The notes: generated by a model from the letters alone, not told the origin. 64,000 nucleotides of DNA from Fidelibacterota bacterium (GCA_947475295.1 CANJLF010000013.1:1-64000); one strand, 5' to 3'. Positions 8,227 to 17,383 are shown, counted from the first letter of the stretch. Translations and numbers: made by a program.

Positions 8227-10500
8227 ATGAATAAGCGGTTTGTCAGGGCACTTTGTGCGACGACGTGTTTTGTTACGGTCAGCAGCGCGTGGGTCAATGC
8301 GGGCCTGGCCGCTGCTGCATCCGCGGTGCCGGTCGTTGCCGACGGCATCGGCGGAACCGTGACGGGCACCAAAGGTCCTGAAGCCGGCGTGTGGGTCATC
8401 GCCGAGACCCACGACACGCCCACCAAGCTGGTGAAGATTGTGGTCACGGATGACCAAGGCCGTTTCATGCTGCCCGAATTGCCCAAGGCAAATTACGAAA
8501 TCTGGGTGCGCGGCTATGGCCTGGTGGACTCCGAACATGTCAAAGGCGCGCCCGGCAAGAACATCGACCTGAAGTCCGTGCAGGCGCCCGATGCGAAAGC
8601 GGCCGCCGAGTACTATCCCGCCAACTATTGGGAAGCGATGTTCAAGATTCCGGCCGCCAGCGAGTTCCCCGGCACCGGCCCCAAGGGCAACGGCATCGCG
8701 GCCAACATGAAGTCTCAGCAGCAGTGGCTGGAGCTTCTGAAGAACGGGTGCCATCAGTGTCACCAGCAGGGCGACAGGACCACACGCACGCTGCTCGACA
8801 ACACGCCGGAAGGCTGGGCTGATCGTATCACCAAAGCACGTTCCGCCGGCGACCAGGCGGTCGGCAACACCGGTCCGGAACACGCGTTGGCGATGCAGAA
8901 TCGCATGACTCAGTTCGGCCGCGCACGCGGCCTGAATATGTTCGCCAACTTCACACAGCGCGTCGCCAAGGGTGAAATCCCCAAGGAAGCGCCGCCGCGT
9001 CCGCAAGGCTTAGAGCGCAACATCGTTCTGACGGCCTGGGACTGGGCCAACGGCCGCTACACGCATGATCTCGTGTCGACGGATCGCAACAATCCAACCA
9101 TTAATGCCAACGGCCCGGTTTACGGCGTTGTCGGCGTGTGGGGGCATGTCGAAGTCTTGAACCCCGTCACGGCGACGCAGACGGAATTCGCCTACCGCGT
9201 CAACGAGACCAAGGGCGTCGACCTTCTTGCGCAACCCGATCTCACGCACAACGGCGTTCCACACAACCCGATGCTGGACAGCAAAGGCCGGCTGTGGATC
9301 ACCGACCGCGGCTACCGCGACCGCAGGGAAGCCGCCAAAGCGCCGCCGAAGCTGCCCTATTGTACCGATGCGGCCGTCAGCAAATACGCCAAGTATTATC
9401 CAATGCCGGGCAAGGCGACCCAGACCATGGTGGTGTGGGATCCCAAGACCAACAAGATCGACGGCATTTCGGTGTGCACCAATGTGCAACACTTAATGCA
9501 ATCCACTGACGGCAAGATGTTCATCAGCGGCGACACCAATGCCGCCGCCTGGATCGAGGTCGCCGAGTGGGACAAGTCTCACGACCAAGGCAAAGCCACC
9601 GGTTGGTGTCCGCTTGTGCTCGACACCAACTCCAAGACGCCATCCAAGGTTGGCGCTCTGAGCGAAGTAGTCATCGATCCCAACAAGGACAGCTGGAATA
9701 AGCCGGCGGGCGGCGGCGGCGGCGAAGGCGGCGAAGAAGGCGCGGCGGCGTCCGTTGTCGACGCCAAGCCAATCGATCCGACCAAGGACACGCGCATCAG
9801 CGGCTTTCTCTACGGCCAGGACGTCGACATGACCGACGGTTCCATGTGGTACGGCAAGACCAGTCCGTGGCCGAGCTCGATCATCAAGTTCAGCCCCGGG
9901 ACCAATCCGCCGGAAACCTGCCGCACCGAGGCCTACGAACCCACGAAGCTGGCCGACGGTAGTTACGAGGGCTACAACATCCGCGGCATGTCGGTTGATT
10001 CGAAGGGCGTTGCTTGGGCGGCCTTCGGCCAAGGCCGTTTGGGCAAGCTCGATCGGTCAAAATGCAAAGTGCTCTCCGGTCCGACCGCGACCGGCCAGCA
10101 TTGCCCCGAAGGCTGGACCTATTACAACTCGCCCGGCCCGAACTTTGAGGGCGTGAAGAACGGCTCGGCCGACTTCCACTATCTGATGTGGGTCGATCTG
10201 CACGACACCATGGGCTTTGGCAAAGATACGCCGATCGTCGCGGGATCGAACTCCGACTCGCTGCTGGCCTTCGATCCTAAGGCCGAAAAGTGGACCGTCA
10301 TGCGCGTGCCGTATCCGATGGACTTCCATACCCGCGGCATGGACGGCCGTATCGACAACGCTGCAGCCGGCTGGAAAGGTAAAGGCGTCTACGCCACCTA
10401 CGCCTCACAACCGGTCTGGCACCAGGAAGGCGGCGACGACGGCCTCTCAGGTCCGACCATGGTCAAATTCCAGCTGCGCCCCGGTCCGTTGGCTCACTAA
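8227..10500 (+). CDS. Secreted haem c / beta-propeller protein, paralogue 1
   Basis: This 757-residue protein has a signal peptide of about 30 residues ending in Ala-rich sequence. A carboxypeptidase-regulatory-like beta-sandwich follows (about 38-110: GGTVTGTKGPEAGVWVIAE ... VVTDDQGRFMLPELP). One haem c attachment motif, CHQCH, is at residues 175-179. A long C-terminal region (about 240-750) has repeated blade-like motifs such as MLDSKGRLWITDRG and MSVDSKGVAWAAFGQGRLG, resembling virginiamycin-B-lyase-type propellers. About a dozen Cys outside the haem site suggest disulfides. A Gly/Glu-rich linker near residues 498-511 is unique to this copy. It is presumably a periplasmic or exported electron-transfer or catalytic protein; the reaction is unknown. 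By eye it is roughly three-quarters identical to its two downstream paralogues. The start is set by the paralogue alignment and the GAGGGAG site. Confidence 0.85.
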   Translation: MNKRFVRALCATTCFVTVSSAWVNAGLAAAASAVPVVADGIGGTVTGTKGPEAGVWVIAETHDTPTKLVKIVVTDDQGRFMLPELPKANYEIWVRGYGLVDSEHVKGAPGKNIDLKSVQAPDAKAAAEYYPANYWEAMFKIPAASEFPGTGPKGNGIAANMKSQQQWLELLKNGCHQCHQQGDRTTRTLLDNTPEGWADRITKARSAGDQAVGNTGPEHALAMQNRMTQFGRARGLNMFANFTQRVAKGEIPKEAPPRPQGLERNIVLTAWDWANGRYTHDLVSTDRNNPTINANGPVYGVVGVWGHVEVLNPVTATQTEFAYRVNETKGVDLLAQPDLTHNGVPHNPMLDSKGRLWITDRGYRDRREAAKAPPKLPYCTDAAVSKYAKYYPMPGKATQTMVVWDPKTNKIDGISVCTNVQHLMQSTDGKMFISGDTNAAAWIEVAEWDKSHDQGKATGWCPLVLDTNSKTPSKVGALSEVVIDPNKDSWNKPAGGGGGEGGEEGAAASVVDAKPIDPTKDTRISGFLYGQDVDMTDGSMWYGKTSPWPSSIIKFSPGTNPPETCRTEAYEPTKLADGSYEGYNIRGMSVDSKGVAWAAFGQGRLGKLDRSKCKVLSGPTATGQHCPEGWTYYNSPGPNFEGVKNGSADFHYLMWVDLHDTMGFGKDTPIVAGSNSDSLLAFDPKAEKWTVMRVPYPMDFHTRGMDGRIDNAAAGWKGKGVYATYASQPVWHQEGGDDGLSGPTMVKFQLRPGPLAH

Positions 10501-10586
10501 AAAGGGGGCTCACGAAAGCGGAGGTTCACTAGAACGAGACTAAAGAATAATTTAAGAGTTCCGGCTCGGTCCGGGACAAAACCACG

Positions 10587-10629
10587 AACCCGCAGAATGG
10601 AGGAAGTGCTTCTATTCTGCGGGTTTTTT
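10587..10629 (+). terminator. Intrinsic terminator of unit 1
   Basis: A 12-base-pair stem, AACCCGCAGAAT / ATTCTGCGGGTT, is followed by TTTTTT and lies about 90 bases after the stop. The inner loop has GGAAG/CTTC that can extend the stem. It resembles the terminators of units 2 and 3. Confidence 0.85.
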
Positions 10630-10675
10630 AATGGATAGCTGGCTCTTCTTATTGCGGCGCACAATTTCCGGAATG

Positions 10676-10705
10676 TTGGCGTCACGCAGGCTAATCTTGT
10701 AGAAT
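10676..10705 (+). promoter_or_regulatory. Sigma-70-type promoter of haem/propeller unit 2
   Basis: TTGGCG (10676-10681), an 18-base spacer, and TAGAAT (10700-10705), then the block ATGCCGCGAAGGGA shared with unit 3. It lies in the 434-base gap 10501-10934, which otherwise holds only the unit 1 terminator and the unit 2 leader. Confidence 0.65.
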
Positions 10706-10893
10706 AAGCGCAGTTATTGGATGCCGCGAAGGGACTGGCCCGGCTTCCTGTAATGTCATCGCTTCAGTCCCAGGATGAATCATCAGAAACAGGCCACGAG
10801 AAAAAGGCGAGGCTCGACGTTTGGGCTAGCAATCACTGTTTTGGCGGAATGCCCGCCAGTGGAAATTTGTAGACATCGCGTTAAATACCGTCC

Positions 10894-10934
10894 CGAGGCC
10901 ATCCGGCTGTCGGTCACATGAGGAGGTTACGATT
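10894..10934 (+). promoter_or_regulatory. Conserved 5' leader and ribosome site of unit 2
   Basis: CGAGGCCATCCGGCTGTCGG then TCACATGAGGAGG precedes the ATG by nine bases. GAGGAGG is the ribosome site. The block matches the leaders of units 1 and 3. Confidence 0.65.
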
Positions 10935-13205
10935 ATGAATAGGCAGTTTATCAGGGCGCTCTGCGCGTCTACTTGTTTTGTTACCGTCAGCAGCGCGTGG
11001 GTTAATGCGAGCCTGGCCGCTGCTGCTGCATCCGCGGTACCGGTCGCTGCCGACGGCATCGGCGGAACCGTGACGGGCACCAAAGGTCCCGAAGCCGGCG
11101 TGTGGGTCATCGCGGAAACGCACGACCTGCCGACCAAGTTCATGAAAATCGTCGTCACCGACGATCAGGGCCGCTTCTATCTGCCCGAAATGCCCAAGGC
11201 GAAGTACGACATCTGGGTCCGCGGCTACGGCCTCGTTGACTCGGCCCATGTCGAAGGCACGCCCGGCAAGAATATAGATCTGAAGTCCGTGCAGGCGCCC
11301 GATGCAAAGGCCGCCGCCGAGTACTATCCCGCCAACTACTGGGAATCGATGTTCAAGATGCCGGCGCAGAGCGAGTTCCCCGGCACCGGCCCCAAGGGCA
11401 ACGGCATCGCGGCGAACCTCCAGTCGCAGCAACAGTGGCTGCAGCTCTTCAAGGACGGTTGCCATCAGTGTCACCAGCAGGGCGATAAGGTAACGCGCAC
11501 CCTGCTCGACAACACGCCGGAAGGTTGGGCCGATCGTATCTCCAAGGCGCGCGGCCCGGGCGACCAGGCCGTCGGCAACACCGGCCCCGAGCACGCCGCT
11601 TCCATGAACAACCGCATGACGCAGTTCGGTCGCACCCGCGGTCTGAACATGTTCGCCGACTTCACGCAACGCGTCGCCAAGGGCGAAGTTCCGAAGGTCG
11701 CGCCGCCGCGTCCGGCAGGCATCGAACGCAACATCGTTCTGACGGCGTGGGATTGGGGCAACGGCCGCTACATTCACGACGTTGTATCCACCGACCGCAA
11801 TAACCCGACCATTAACGCGAACGGCGAAATCTACGGCATCACCGCGTTTTCGGGTTACGTCGAAGTCCTGAACCCGGTTAAGCACACGTCCTATGAGTTC
11901 GCCTATCGCGTCGATGAAACCAAAGGCGTGAAGGTCCTTGAGAATCCGGATCCCGAACATGCCGGCGTACCGCACAACCCGATGCTGGACAGCAAGGGCA
12001 ATCTCTGGCTCACCGACCGTGGTTTCCGCGATCAGAAAGAAGCCGCCAAGGCGCCGCCGAAGCTGCCCTATTGCGCCGATCCGGCCGCCAGCCCCTTCGC
12101 CAAGTACTGGCCGCAGCCCGGCAAGGCGACCGCGACGATGGTTGAATACAATCCCAAGACCAAAGCCATCGCCGGGGTTCCGATGTGCAACAACTTGCAC
12201 CATCTGATGCAGGCCACCGACGGCAAGTTCTATACCAGCGGCGCCGGCCTCGCGAGCTGGGTCAACGTTCCGGAATGGGACAAGTCCCACGATCCGGCCA
12301 AGGCGGTGGGTTGGTGCCCGTTTGTGCTCGACACGAACTCCACCACACCGTCGAAGGCAGCGGCGCTCAACGCCGTGGCCATCACGCCTGACCGCGACCA
12401 ATGGAATAAGCCCGCGGGCGGTGCGCGCAGCAACGATCCGGAAAGCGCCAGCGTCGGCTCCGCCGAAACTGCGCCGATCGATCCGAAGAAGGACACGATG
12501 ATTGCCGGCGGCACCTACGGCATGGACGTGGATCCAGTTGAAGGCGGCATCTGGTACGCCAAGACCGGTCCGTGGCCCAGCCAGATCGTCAAGTTCAACC
12601 CCGGAACCAATCCTCCGGAAACCTGCCGCTCTGAATCTTTTGAAGCCGCGAAGCTGCCCGACGGCAGCTATGAGGGCTACAACGTCCGCGGCATGAGCGT
12701 CGACTCCAAGGGCGTTGCTTGGGCCGCCTTCGGCCAAGGCCGTTTGGGCAAGCTCGATCGTTCCAAGTGCAAAGTGCTCTCCGGTCCGACCGCGACCGGC
12801 CAGCATTGCCCCGAAGGTTGGAGCTACTACAACTTCCCGGGTCCGAACTTTGAAGGCGTAACGAACGGCACCACCGACTTCGCTTACCTGATGTGGGTCG
12901 ATCTGCACGACACTCTGGGCCTCGGCAAGGATGTTCCGGTCATCACCGGTTCAAACTCCGACTCGCTGCTCGCGTTCGACCAAAAAGCCGAAAAGTGGAC
13001 GGTTATGCGCGTGCCGTATCCGATGGGCTTCCATACCCGCGGCATGGACGGGCGTATCGACGACGCCAAAGCCGGTTGGAAAGGCCGCGGCATCTGGGCG
13101 ACCTACGCGACCGGTCCGGTCTGGCACCAGGAAGGCGGCGACGACGGTCTGTCGGGCCCGACGATGGTGAAGTTCCAGGTCCGTCCTGATCCGTTAGCTC
13201 ACTAA
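10935..13205 (+). CDS. Secreted haem c / beta-propeller protein, paralogue 2
   Basis: This 756-residue protein has the same layout as its neighbours: a signal peptide with hydrophobic core ending in SLAAAAAS, a carboxypeptidase-regulatory-like domain, haem motif CHQCH at residues 176-180, then the propeller region with MLDSKGNLWLTDRG and MSVDSKGVAWAAFGQGRLG. The Ser/Asn-rich linker near residue 496-515 differs from the other copies although both flanks are conserved. It has its own promoter, leader and terminator, so it is expressed separately. The start-to-start distance from paralogue 1 is 2708 bases and to paralogue 3 is 2691, consistent with tandem duplication of a whole transcription unit. 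Function unknown. Confidence 0.86.
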   Translation: MNRQFIRALCASTCFVTVSSAWVNASLAAAAASAVPVAADGIGGTVTGTKGPEAGVWVIAETHDLPTKFMKIVVTDDQGRFYLPEMPKAKYDIWVRGYGLVDSAHVEGTPGKNIDLKSVQAPDAKAAAEYYPANYWESMFKMPAQSEFPGTGPKGNGIAANLQSQQQWLQLFKDGCHQCHQQGDKVTRTLLDNTPEGWADRISKARGPGDQAVGNTGPEHAASMNNRMTQFGRTRGLNMFADFTQRVAKGEVPKVAPPRPAGIERNIVLTAWDWGNGRYIHDVVSTDRNNPTINANGEIYGITAFSGYVEVLNPVKHTSYEFAYRVDETKGVKVLENPDPEHAGVPHNPMLDSKGNLWLTDRGFRDQKEAAKAPPKLPYCADPAASPFAKYWPQPGKATATMVEYNPKTKAIAGVPMCNNLHHLMQATDGKFYTSGAGLASWVNVPEWDKSHDPAKAVGWCPFVLDTNSTTPSKAAALNAVAITPDRDQWNKPAGGARSNDPESASVGSAETAPIDPKKDTMIAGGTYGMDVDPVEGGIWYAKTGPWPSQIVKFNPGTNPPETCRSESFEAAKLPDGSYEGYNVRGMSVDSKGVAWAAFGQGRLGKLDRSKCKVLSGPTATGQHCPEGWSYYNFPGPNFEGVTNGTTDFAYLMWVDLHDTLGLGKDVPVITGSNSDSLLAFDQKAEKWTVMRVPYPMGFHTRGMDGRIDDAKAGWKGRGIWATYATGPVWHQEGGDDGLSGPTMVKFQVRPDPLAH

Positions 13206-13254
13206 GAGCTGCAAAAACGAAGCTTGGCCGCCTAAAGGCCAAGATCAAACGACC

Positions 13255-13299
13255 AACCTGCGGTGCGGGAGGTTTTCCTCCTCACCGCAGGTTTTTTTT
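13255..13299 (+). terminator. Intrinsic terminator of unit 2
   Basis: Stem AACCTGCGGTG / CACCGCAGGTT with an inner GGGAGG/CCTCC pairing, followed by eight T. The stem sequence is almost the same as that of the unit 3 terminator. Confidence 0.9.
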
Positions 13300-13400
13300 C
13301 CCGCACGTGAAGGATTTTTTGCGGCGGCTGGACCCTTCTCCATAGCTGTGGAAGTGGCTTTTTTTCCGCCACTTTGCATGGCCCATGTATGCAGCCCCGC

Positions 13401-13430
13401 TTGGCATGTATACAGTTTGTCCTGTAGAAT
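13401..13430 (+). promoter_or_regulatory. Sigma-70-type promoter of haem/propeller unit 3
   Basis: TTGGCA (13401-13406), an 18-base spacer ending GTCCTG, and TAGAAT (13425-13430), then ATGCCGCGATGGGA as in unit 2. It lies in the 420-base gap 13206-13625, which otherwise holds the unit 2 terminator and unit 3 leader. Confidence 0.68.
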
Positions 13431-13582
13431 TGGCCCGTTACGAATGCCGCGATGGGAATGCTCTGATTTGAGTATCGCCGCTTCGATATCGAGGGAGCTT
13501 TTTCAAAAGCAGCGCGCGCGGCTAACCGTTATTCGGCCATGGGCCGAACATCAGATTTGAAGATTTGATTCATAAAATGCCG

Positions 13583-13625
13583 CGAGGCCATCAGGCCTGT
13601 CGGTCACACGAGGAGGGCAAGGACC
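13583..13625 (+). promoter_or_regulatory. Conserved 5' leader and ribosome site of unit 3
   Basis: CGAGGCCATCAGGCCTGTCG then GTCACACGAGGAGGGCAAGG immediately precedes the ATG. GAGGAGGG is the ribosome site. Confidence 0.65.
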
Positions 13626-15890
13626 ATGAATAAGCAGTTTGTTAGGGCGCTGTTCGCGTCAACATGTTTCGTTACCGTCAGCGGCGCGTGGGTGAACGCA
13701 AGCCTCGCTGCCGCAGCAACAGCCATTCCGGTTGTCGCCAACGGCATCGGCGGCACCGTCACCGGAGCGAAAGGTCCTGAAGCCGGCGTGTGGGTGATCG
13801 CCGAGACGCACGACCTGCCGACCAAGTTCATCAAGATCGTCGTCACCGACGACCAGGGCCGCTACATGCTGCCAGAACTGCCCAAAGCAAATTACGAAGT
13901 CTGGGTCCGCGGCTATGGTCTCGTTGACTCAGCCCACATTAAAGCCGCGCCCGGCAAGAACCTCGATCTGAAGGCCGTGCAGGCGCCCACCCCTAAAGAC
14001 GCGGCGGAAATTTATCCGGCGAACTACTGGTTGGCTCTGATGAAGATCCCGGCCGAGAGCGAGTTCCCCGGCACCGGCCCCAAGGGCAACGGTATCGCCG
14101 CCAACATCAAGACACAGCAACAGTGGCTGCAGCAGCTGAAGGGCTGTCAGCGTTGCCACCAGCAGGGCGATAAGGTGACCCGCACCTTGCTCGACAACAC
14201 GCCGGAAGGTTGGGCCGATCGCATCACCAAGGCGCGCGCTGCGGGTGATCAGGCCGTCGGCAATACCGGTCCGGAACATGCCGCCGCCATGACGAACCAG
14301 ATGGCGCAGTTCGGCCGCGCACGCGGCTTGAACATGTTCGCCGACTTCACGCAGCGTATCGCCAAGGGCGAATTGCCCCCGGTGCCGCCGCGTCCGCAAG
14401 GCATCGAGCGCAACATCGTTCTGACGTCGTGGGATTGGGGCAACGGCCGCTACATCCACGATCTGACCTCGACCGACCGTAATAATCCGACCTTGAATGC
14501 CAACGGTCCGATCTACGGCATCACCGCGATGTCCGGTCACATTGAAGTCTTGGATCCAAACGGCCACAAGCAGTCGGAATTCGCTTACCGCGTCGAAGAA
14601 ACCAAAGGCGTGAAGCTTCTGGCTGAGCCGGATCCCGTGCAGAACGGCGTTCCGCATAATCCGATGATGGACAGCAAGGGCCGTCTCTGGCTGACCGACC
14701 GCGGCTTCCGCGATTCCAAAGAAGCCGCCAAGGCGCCGCCGAAAATGGCTTACTGCAACGACGGCAACATCAACAAATTCGCCAAGTACTATCCGCAGCA
14801 AGGCAAGGCGACCGCCACGATGGTGGTCTATGATCCCGCGACCAAGGGCATTGCCGGCGTTTCCATGTGCAACAACCTGCACCACTTGATGCAGGCCACC
14901 GACGGCAAGTTCTATACCACCGGTGCCGACCTCGCGAGCTGGGTTGACGTTCCGGAATGGGACAAGAGCCATGATCAAGCGAAGGCCGTAGGCTGGTGTC
15001 CGTTCGTGCTCGACACGAACTCCAAGACACCGTCTAAGGTCGGCGCGTTGAGCGAAACCGTCATCACGCCTGACCGCAATGCTTGGAATAAGCCCGCTGC
15101 TACGGGCCGTTCCATGGGCGGCGACGGCGAAAGCACCGCGATCGAAATCAACGATGCCGCGATTGATCCGACGAAGGACACGCGCATCTCCGGCGGTACC
15201 TACGGCATGGATGTGGACATGACCGACGGCGGCATGTGGTTCGCCCGCACCGGCCCGTGGCCGAGTTCGATCGTGAAGTTCAATCCCGGCACCAATCCGC
15301 CGGAAACCTGCCGTTCCGAAGTCTACGAAGCAGCGAAGCTGCCGGACGGCACCTACGAGGGCTACAACGTTCGCGGCATGAGCGTCGACTCCAAGGGCAT
15401 TGCCTACGGCGCCTTCGCGCAAGGCCGTTTAGGCAAGCTCGACCGTAGCAAGTGCAAAGTGATGAGCGGTCCCACGGCGACGGGTCAGCAATGCCCCGAA
15501 GGCTGGACCTATTACAACGTGCCCGGCCCGAACTACGCCGGCGTGAAGACTGGGGCCACCGACTTCGCCTATCTGATGTGGGTCGACCTGCATGACACCC
15601 TAGGCCTCGGCAAGGACATCCCGATCGTCACCGGTTCGAACTCCGACTCGCTCTTGGCGTTCGATCCGAAGAACGAAAAGTGGACCGTCCTGCGCGTGCC
15701 CTATCCGATGGACTTCCATACCCGCGGTATGGACGGCCGTATCGATAGCGCCGCAGCCGGCTGGAAAGGCAAGGCCGTTTACGCCACTTACGCCATGCAG
15801 CCCGTGTGGCACGAAGAAGGCGGCGACGACGGTCTCTCGGGTCCGACCATGGTTAAGTTCCAGGTCCGTCCCGATCCCCTCGCTTACTAA
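13626..15890 (+). CDS. Secreted haem c / beta-propeller protein, paralogue 3
   Basis: This 754-residue protein is built like paralogues 1 and 2: signal peptide, carboxypeptidase-regulatory-like domain at about 37-110, one haem c motif, here CQRCH at residues 174-178 with one residue fewer before it, and the propeller region to the end. The blade motifs MMDSKGRLWLTDRG and MSVDSKGIAYGAFAQGRLG show small substitutions relative to the others. It is the copy nearest the SoxC-like gene, which starts 182 bases downstream beyond a strong terminator. Partner proteins and substrate are not known; the conserved CXXCH and signal peptide argue for a role in periplasmic redox chemistry. Confidence 0.86.
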   Translation: MNKQFVRALFASTCFVTVSGAWVNASLAAAATAIPVVANGIGGTVTGAKGPEAGVWVIAETHDLPTKFIKIVVTDDQGRYMLPELPKANYEVWVRGYGLVDSAHIKAAPGKNLDLKAVQAPTPKDAAEIYPANYWLALMKIPAESEFPGTGPKGNGIAANIKTQQQWLQQLKGCQRCHQQGDKVTRTLLDNTPEGWADRITKARAAGDQAVGNTGPEHAAAMTNQMAQFGRARGLNMFADFTQRIAKGELPPVPPRPQGIERNIVLTSWDWGNGRYIHDLTSTDRNNPTLNANGPIYGITAMSGHIEVLDPNGHKQSEFAYRVEETKGVKLLAEPDPVQNGVPHNPMMDSKGRLWLTDRGFRDSKEAAKAPPKMAYCNDGNINKFAKYYPQQGKATATMVVYDPATKGIAGVSMCNNLHHLMQATDGKFYTTGADLASWVDVPEWDKSHDQAKAVGWCPFVLDTNSKTPSKVGALSETVITPDRNAWNKPAATGRSMGGDGESTAIEINDAAIDPTKDTRISGGTYGMDVDMTDGGMWFARTGPWPSSIVKFNPGTNPPETCRSEVYEAAKLPDGTYEGYNVRGMSVDSKGIAYGAFAQGRLGKLDRSKCKVMSGPTATGQQCPEGWTYYNVPGPNYAGVKTGATDFAYLMWVDLHDTLGLGKDIPIVTGSNSDSLLAFDPKNEKWTVLRVPYPMDFHTRGMDGRIDSAAAGWKGKAVYATYAMQPVWHEEGGDDGLSGPTMVKFQVRPDPLAY

Positions 15891-15942
15891 GAGGGGCCGA
15901 CTTAAGCCGACAAAGCTAAATGGGGCTTAGGCCCCGGCTACG

Positions 15943-15984
15943 ACCTGCGGTGTGGAGGACATCCCTCTCACCGCAGGTTTTTTT
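15943..15984 (+). terminator. Intrinsic terminator of unit 3
   Basis: Stem ACCTGCGGTG / CACCGCAGGT with inner GGAGG/CCTC pairing, then seven T. It separates unit 3 from the SoxC-like operon. Confidence 0.9.
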
Positions 15985-16072
15985 GTGCTTTGGCAAGGCG
16001 ACTCACATCATTGTGACTCACGGGAGCGGTGTTGGTGCTAGGCTGTAAATCTGACAGGGAGAGGTGACGCAC

Positions 16073-17383
16073 ATGGCTAAAAAAACTTCGAGCGATTTGG
16101 ATTTAGGCGAATTGGAACTGGCCGCCGGCAACGGCCTGGTGGATCGCCGCGGTTTTCTGAACCGCGCTGGCAGCGCCGCGGGCATTCTTGGTACCGGTCT
16201 TGCCTCGCTGGCGGTCTCGCCCGCCCAAGCTGATCCGCTCAAGGTCCAGGACTGGACCAAAACCCCCGGCCTTGGTTTCACCGCTTACGGCCAACCCTCG
16301 CAGTATGAAAACGGTGTCGGCCGCGGACCCATCGTCGAGCCCAACGCGATGTATAAAACCGGGCCCGGTTCGATCCGCTCGCCGCTACAATTCCTCGACG
16401 GCATGATCACGCCCAATGGCCTGCACTTTGAGCGCAGCCATAACGGCATCCCCGACATCAAGCCCGATGAGCACCGTCTGCTCATTCACGGCCTGGTCAA
16501 GCGCCCGCAGGTTTTCACGCTGGAGGCTTTATCGCGCTATCCCATGACCTCGCGCATCAGCTTTGTGGAATGCGCCGGCAACAGCGGCTCGCTCTACGGC
16601 AAGACCGCCGCAGACGGCACGGCACAGACGCTGCATGGGCTTTTGTCCTGCGCCGAATGGACGGGAGTCTCGTTGGCGCTGTTGCTCGATGAAGCCGGCG
16701 TCGATCCCAAAGCCAAGTGGCTTCTGGCTGAAGGCGCCGATGCCGCTTCCATGACCCGCAGCATCCCGCTGGCCAAGGCGCTCGATGACGCCATGATCCC
16801 GCTTTATCAGAACGGCGAACGCCTTCGCCCCTCCAACGGCTATCCCATGCGCCTCCTGGTGCCCGGCTATCAGGGCAACATGAACGTCAAATGGCTGCAC
16901 CGGCTGAAGCTGACCGAAGGCCCGACCATGACGCGCGATGAAACCTCGCGTTATTCGCTGCTGCTGAAGGAAGGCAAGGTCGCCCAGTTCAAGTTTCCGC
17001 TGGACGCCAAAGCGGTTATCACCAAGCCGTCGCCGGGCCTCACCATGAAGGGCGCCGGTCTTTATGAGATCAGCGGCCTGGCCTGGTCGGGCAACGGCAA
17101 GATCGTGCGCGTCGATGTCTCGGCCGACGGCGGCAAAAGCTTCGCGCCGGCGGTTTTGTCCGAGCCCGTGCTTTCAAAGGCGCTGACGCGCTTTCGCCTG
17201 CCATGGAAGTGGGACGGGGGCCCCGCGGTCCTGCAAGCCCGCGCTGTCGACGATACCGGCTATGTCCAGCCCACACGCGATGCGCTGGTGGCGGCGCGCG
17301 GGAACAGCCCCGCCTACCATAACAACGCCATCACCAATTGGGCTGTGGCAGTCGACGGAGGGCTCAAGCATGTTTACGCGTAA
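16073..17383 (+). CDS. SoxC-like sulfite-oxidase-family molybdoenzyme
   Basis: This 436-residue protein of the sulfite oxidase family most resembles the SoxC subunit of sulfur (sulfite) dehydrogenase. A twin-arginine motif (DRRGFLNRAG) and hydrophobic stretch mark Tat export. The Mo-ligand cysteine is in SFVECAGNSG at residue 167. A GMITPNGLHFERSHNG segment near residue 120 and the C-terminal dimerisation domain (about 300-436, with GLAWSGNGKIVRVDVSADGG) follow. The ATG at 16073 has GGGAGAGG nine bases upstream; an in-frame GTG at 16064 overlaps that site. The SoxD-like cytochrome gene overlaps its last 14 bases. No SoxXYZAB genes are nearby, so thiosulfate oxidation by a full Sox system is not supported here. 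Confidence 0.9.
   Translation: MAKKTSSDLDLGELELAAGNGLVDRRGFLNRAGSAAGILGTGLASLAVSPAQADPLKVQDWTKTPGLGFTAYGQPSQYENGVGRGPIVEPNAMYKTGPGSIRSPLQFLDGMITPNGLHFERSHNGIPDIKPDEHRLLIHGLVKRPQVFTLEALSRYPMTSRISFVECAGNSGSLYGKTAADGTAQTLHGLLSCAEWTGVSLALLLDEAGVDPKAKWLLAEGADAASMTRSIPLAKALDDAMIPLYQNGERLRPSNGYPMRLLVPGYQGNMNVKWLHRLKLTEGPTMTRDETSRYSLLLKEGKVAQFKFPLDAKAVITKPSPGLTMKGAGLYEISGLAWSGNGKIVRVDVSADGGKSFAPAVLSEPVLSKALTRFRLPWKWDGGPAVLQARAVDDTGYVQPTRDALVAARGNSPAYHNNAITNWAVAVDGGLKHVYA

Noticed and set aside
10914-12908. A 664-codon open frame on the minus strand across paralogue 2 (and a similar 497-codon one across paralogue 3)
   Set aside because: They are antisense shadows of conserved coding sequence in GC-rich DNA; translations are low-complexity, rich in Arg, Ala, Gly and Val, with no ribosome site.
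8054-15984. The tandem units as a CRISPR array or insertion-sequence repeat
   Set aside because: The repeat period is about 2.7 kb, each unit is a gene with its own promoter and terminator, and there is no transposase or short-repeat/spacer pattern.
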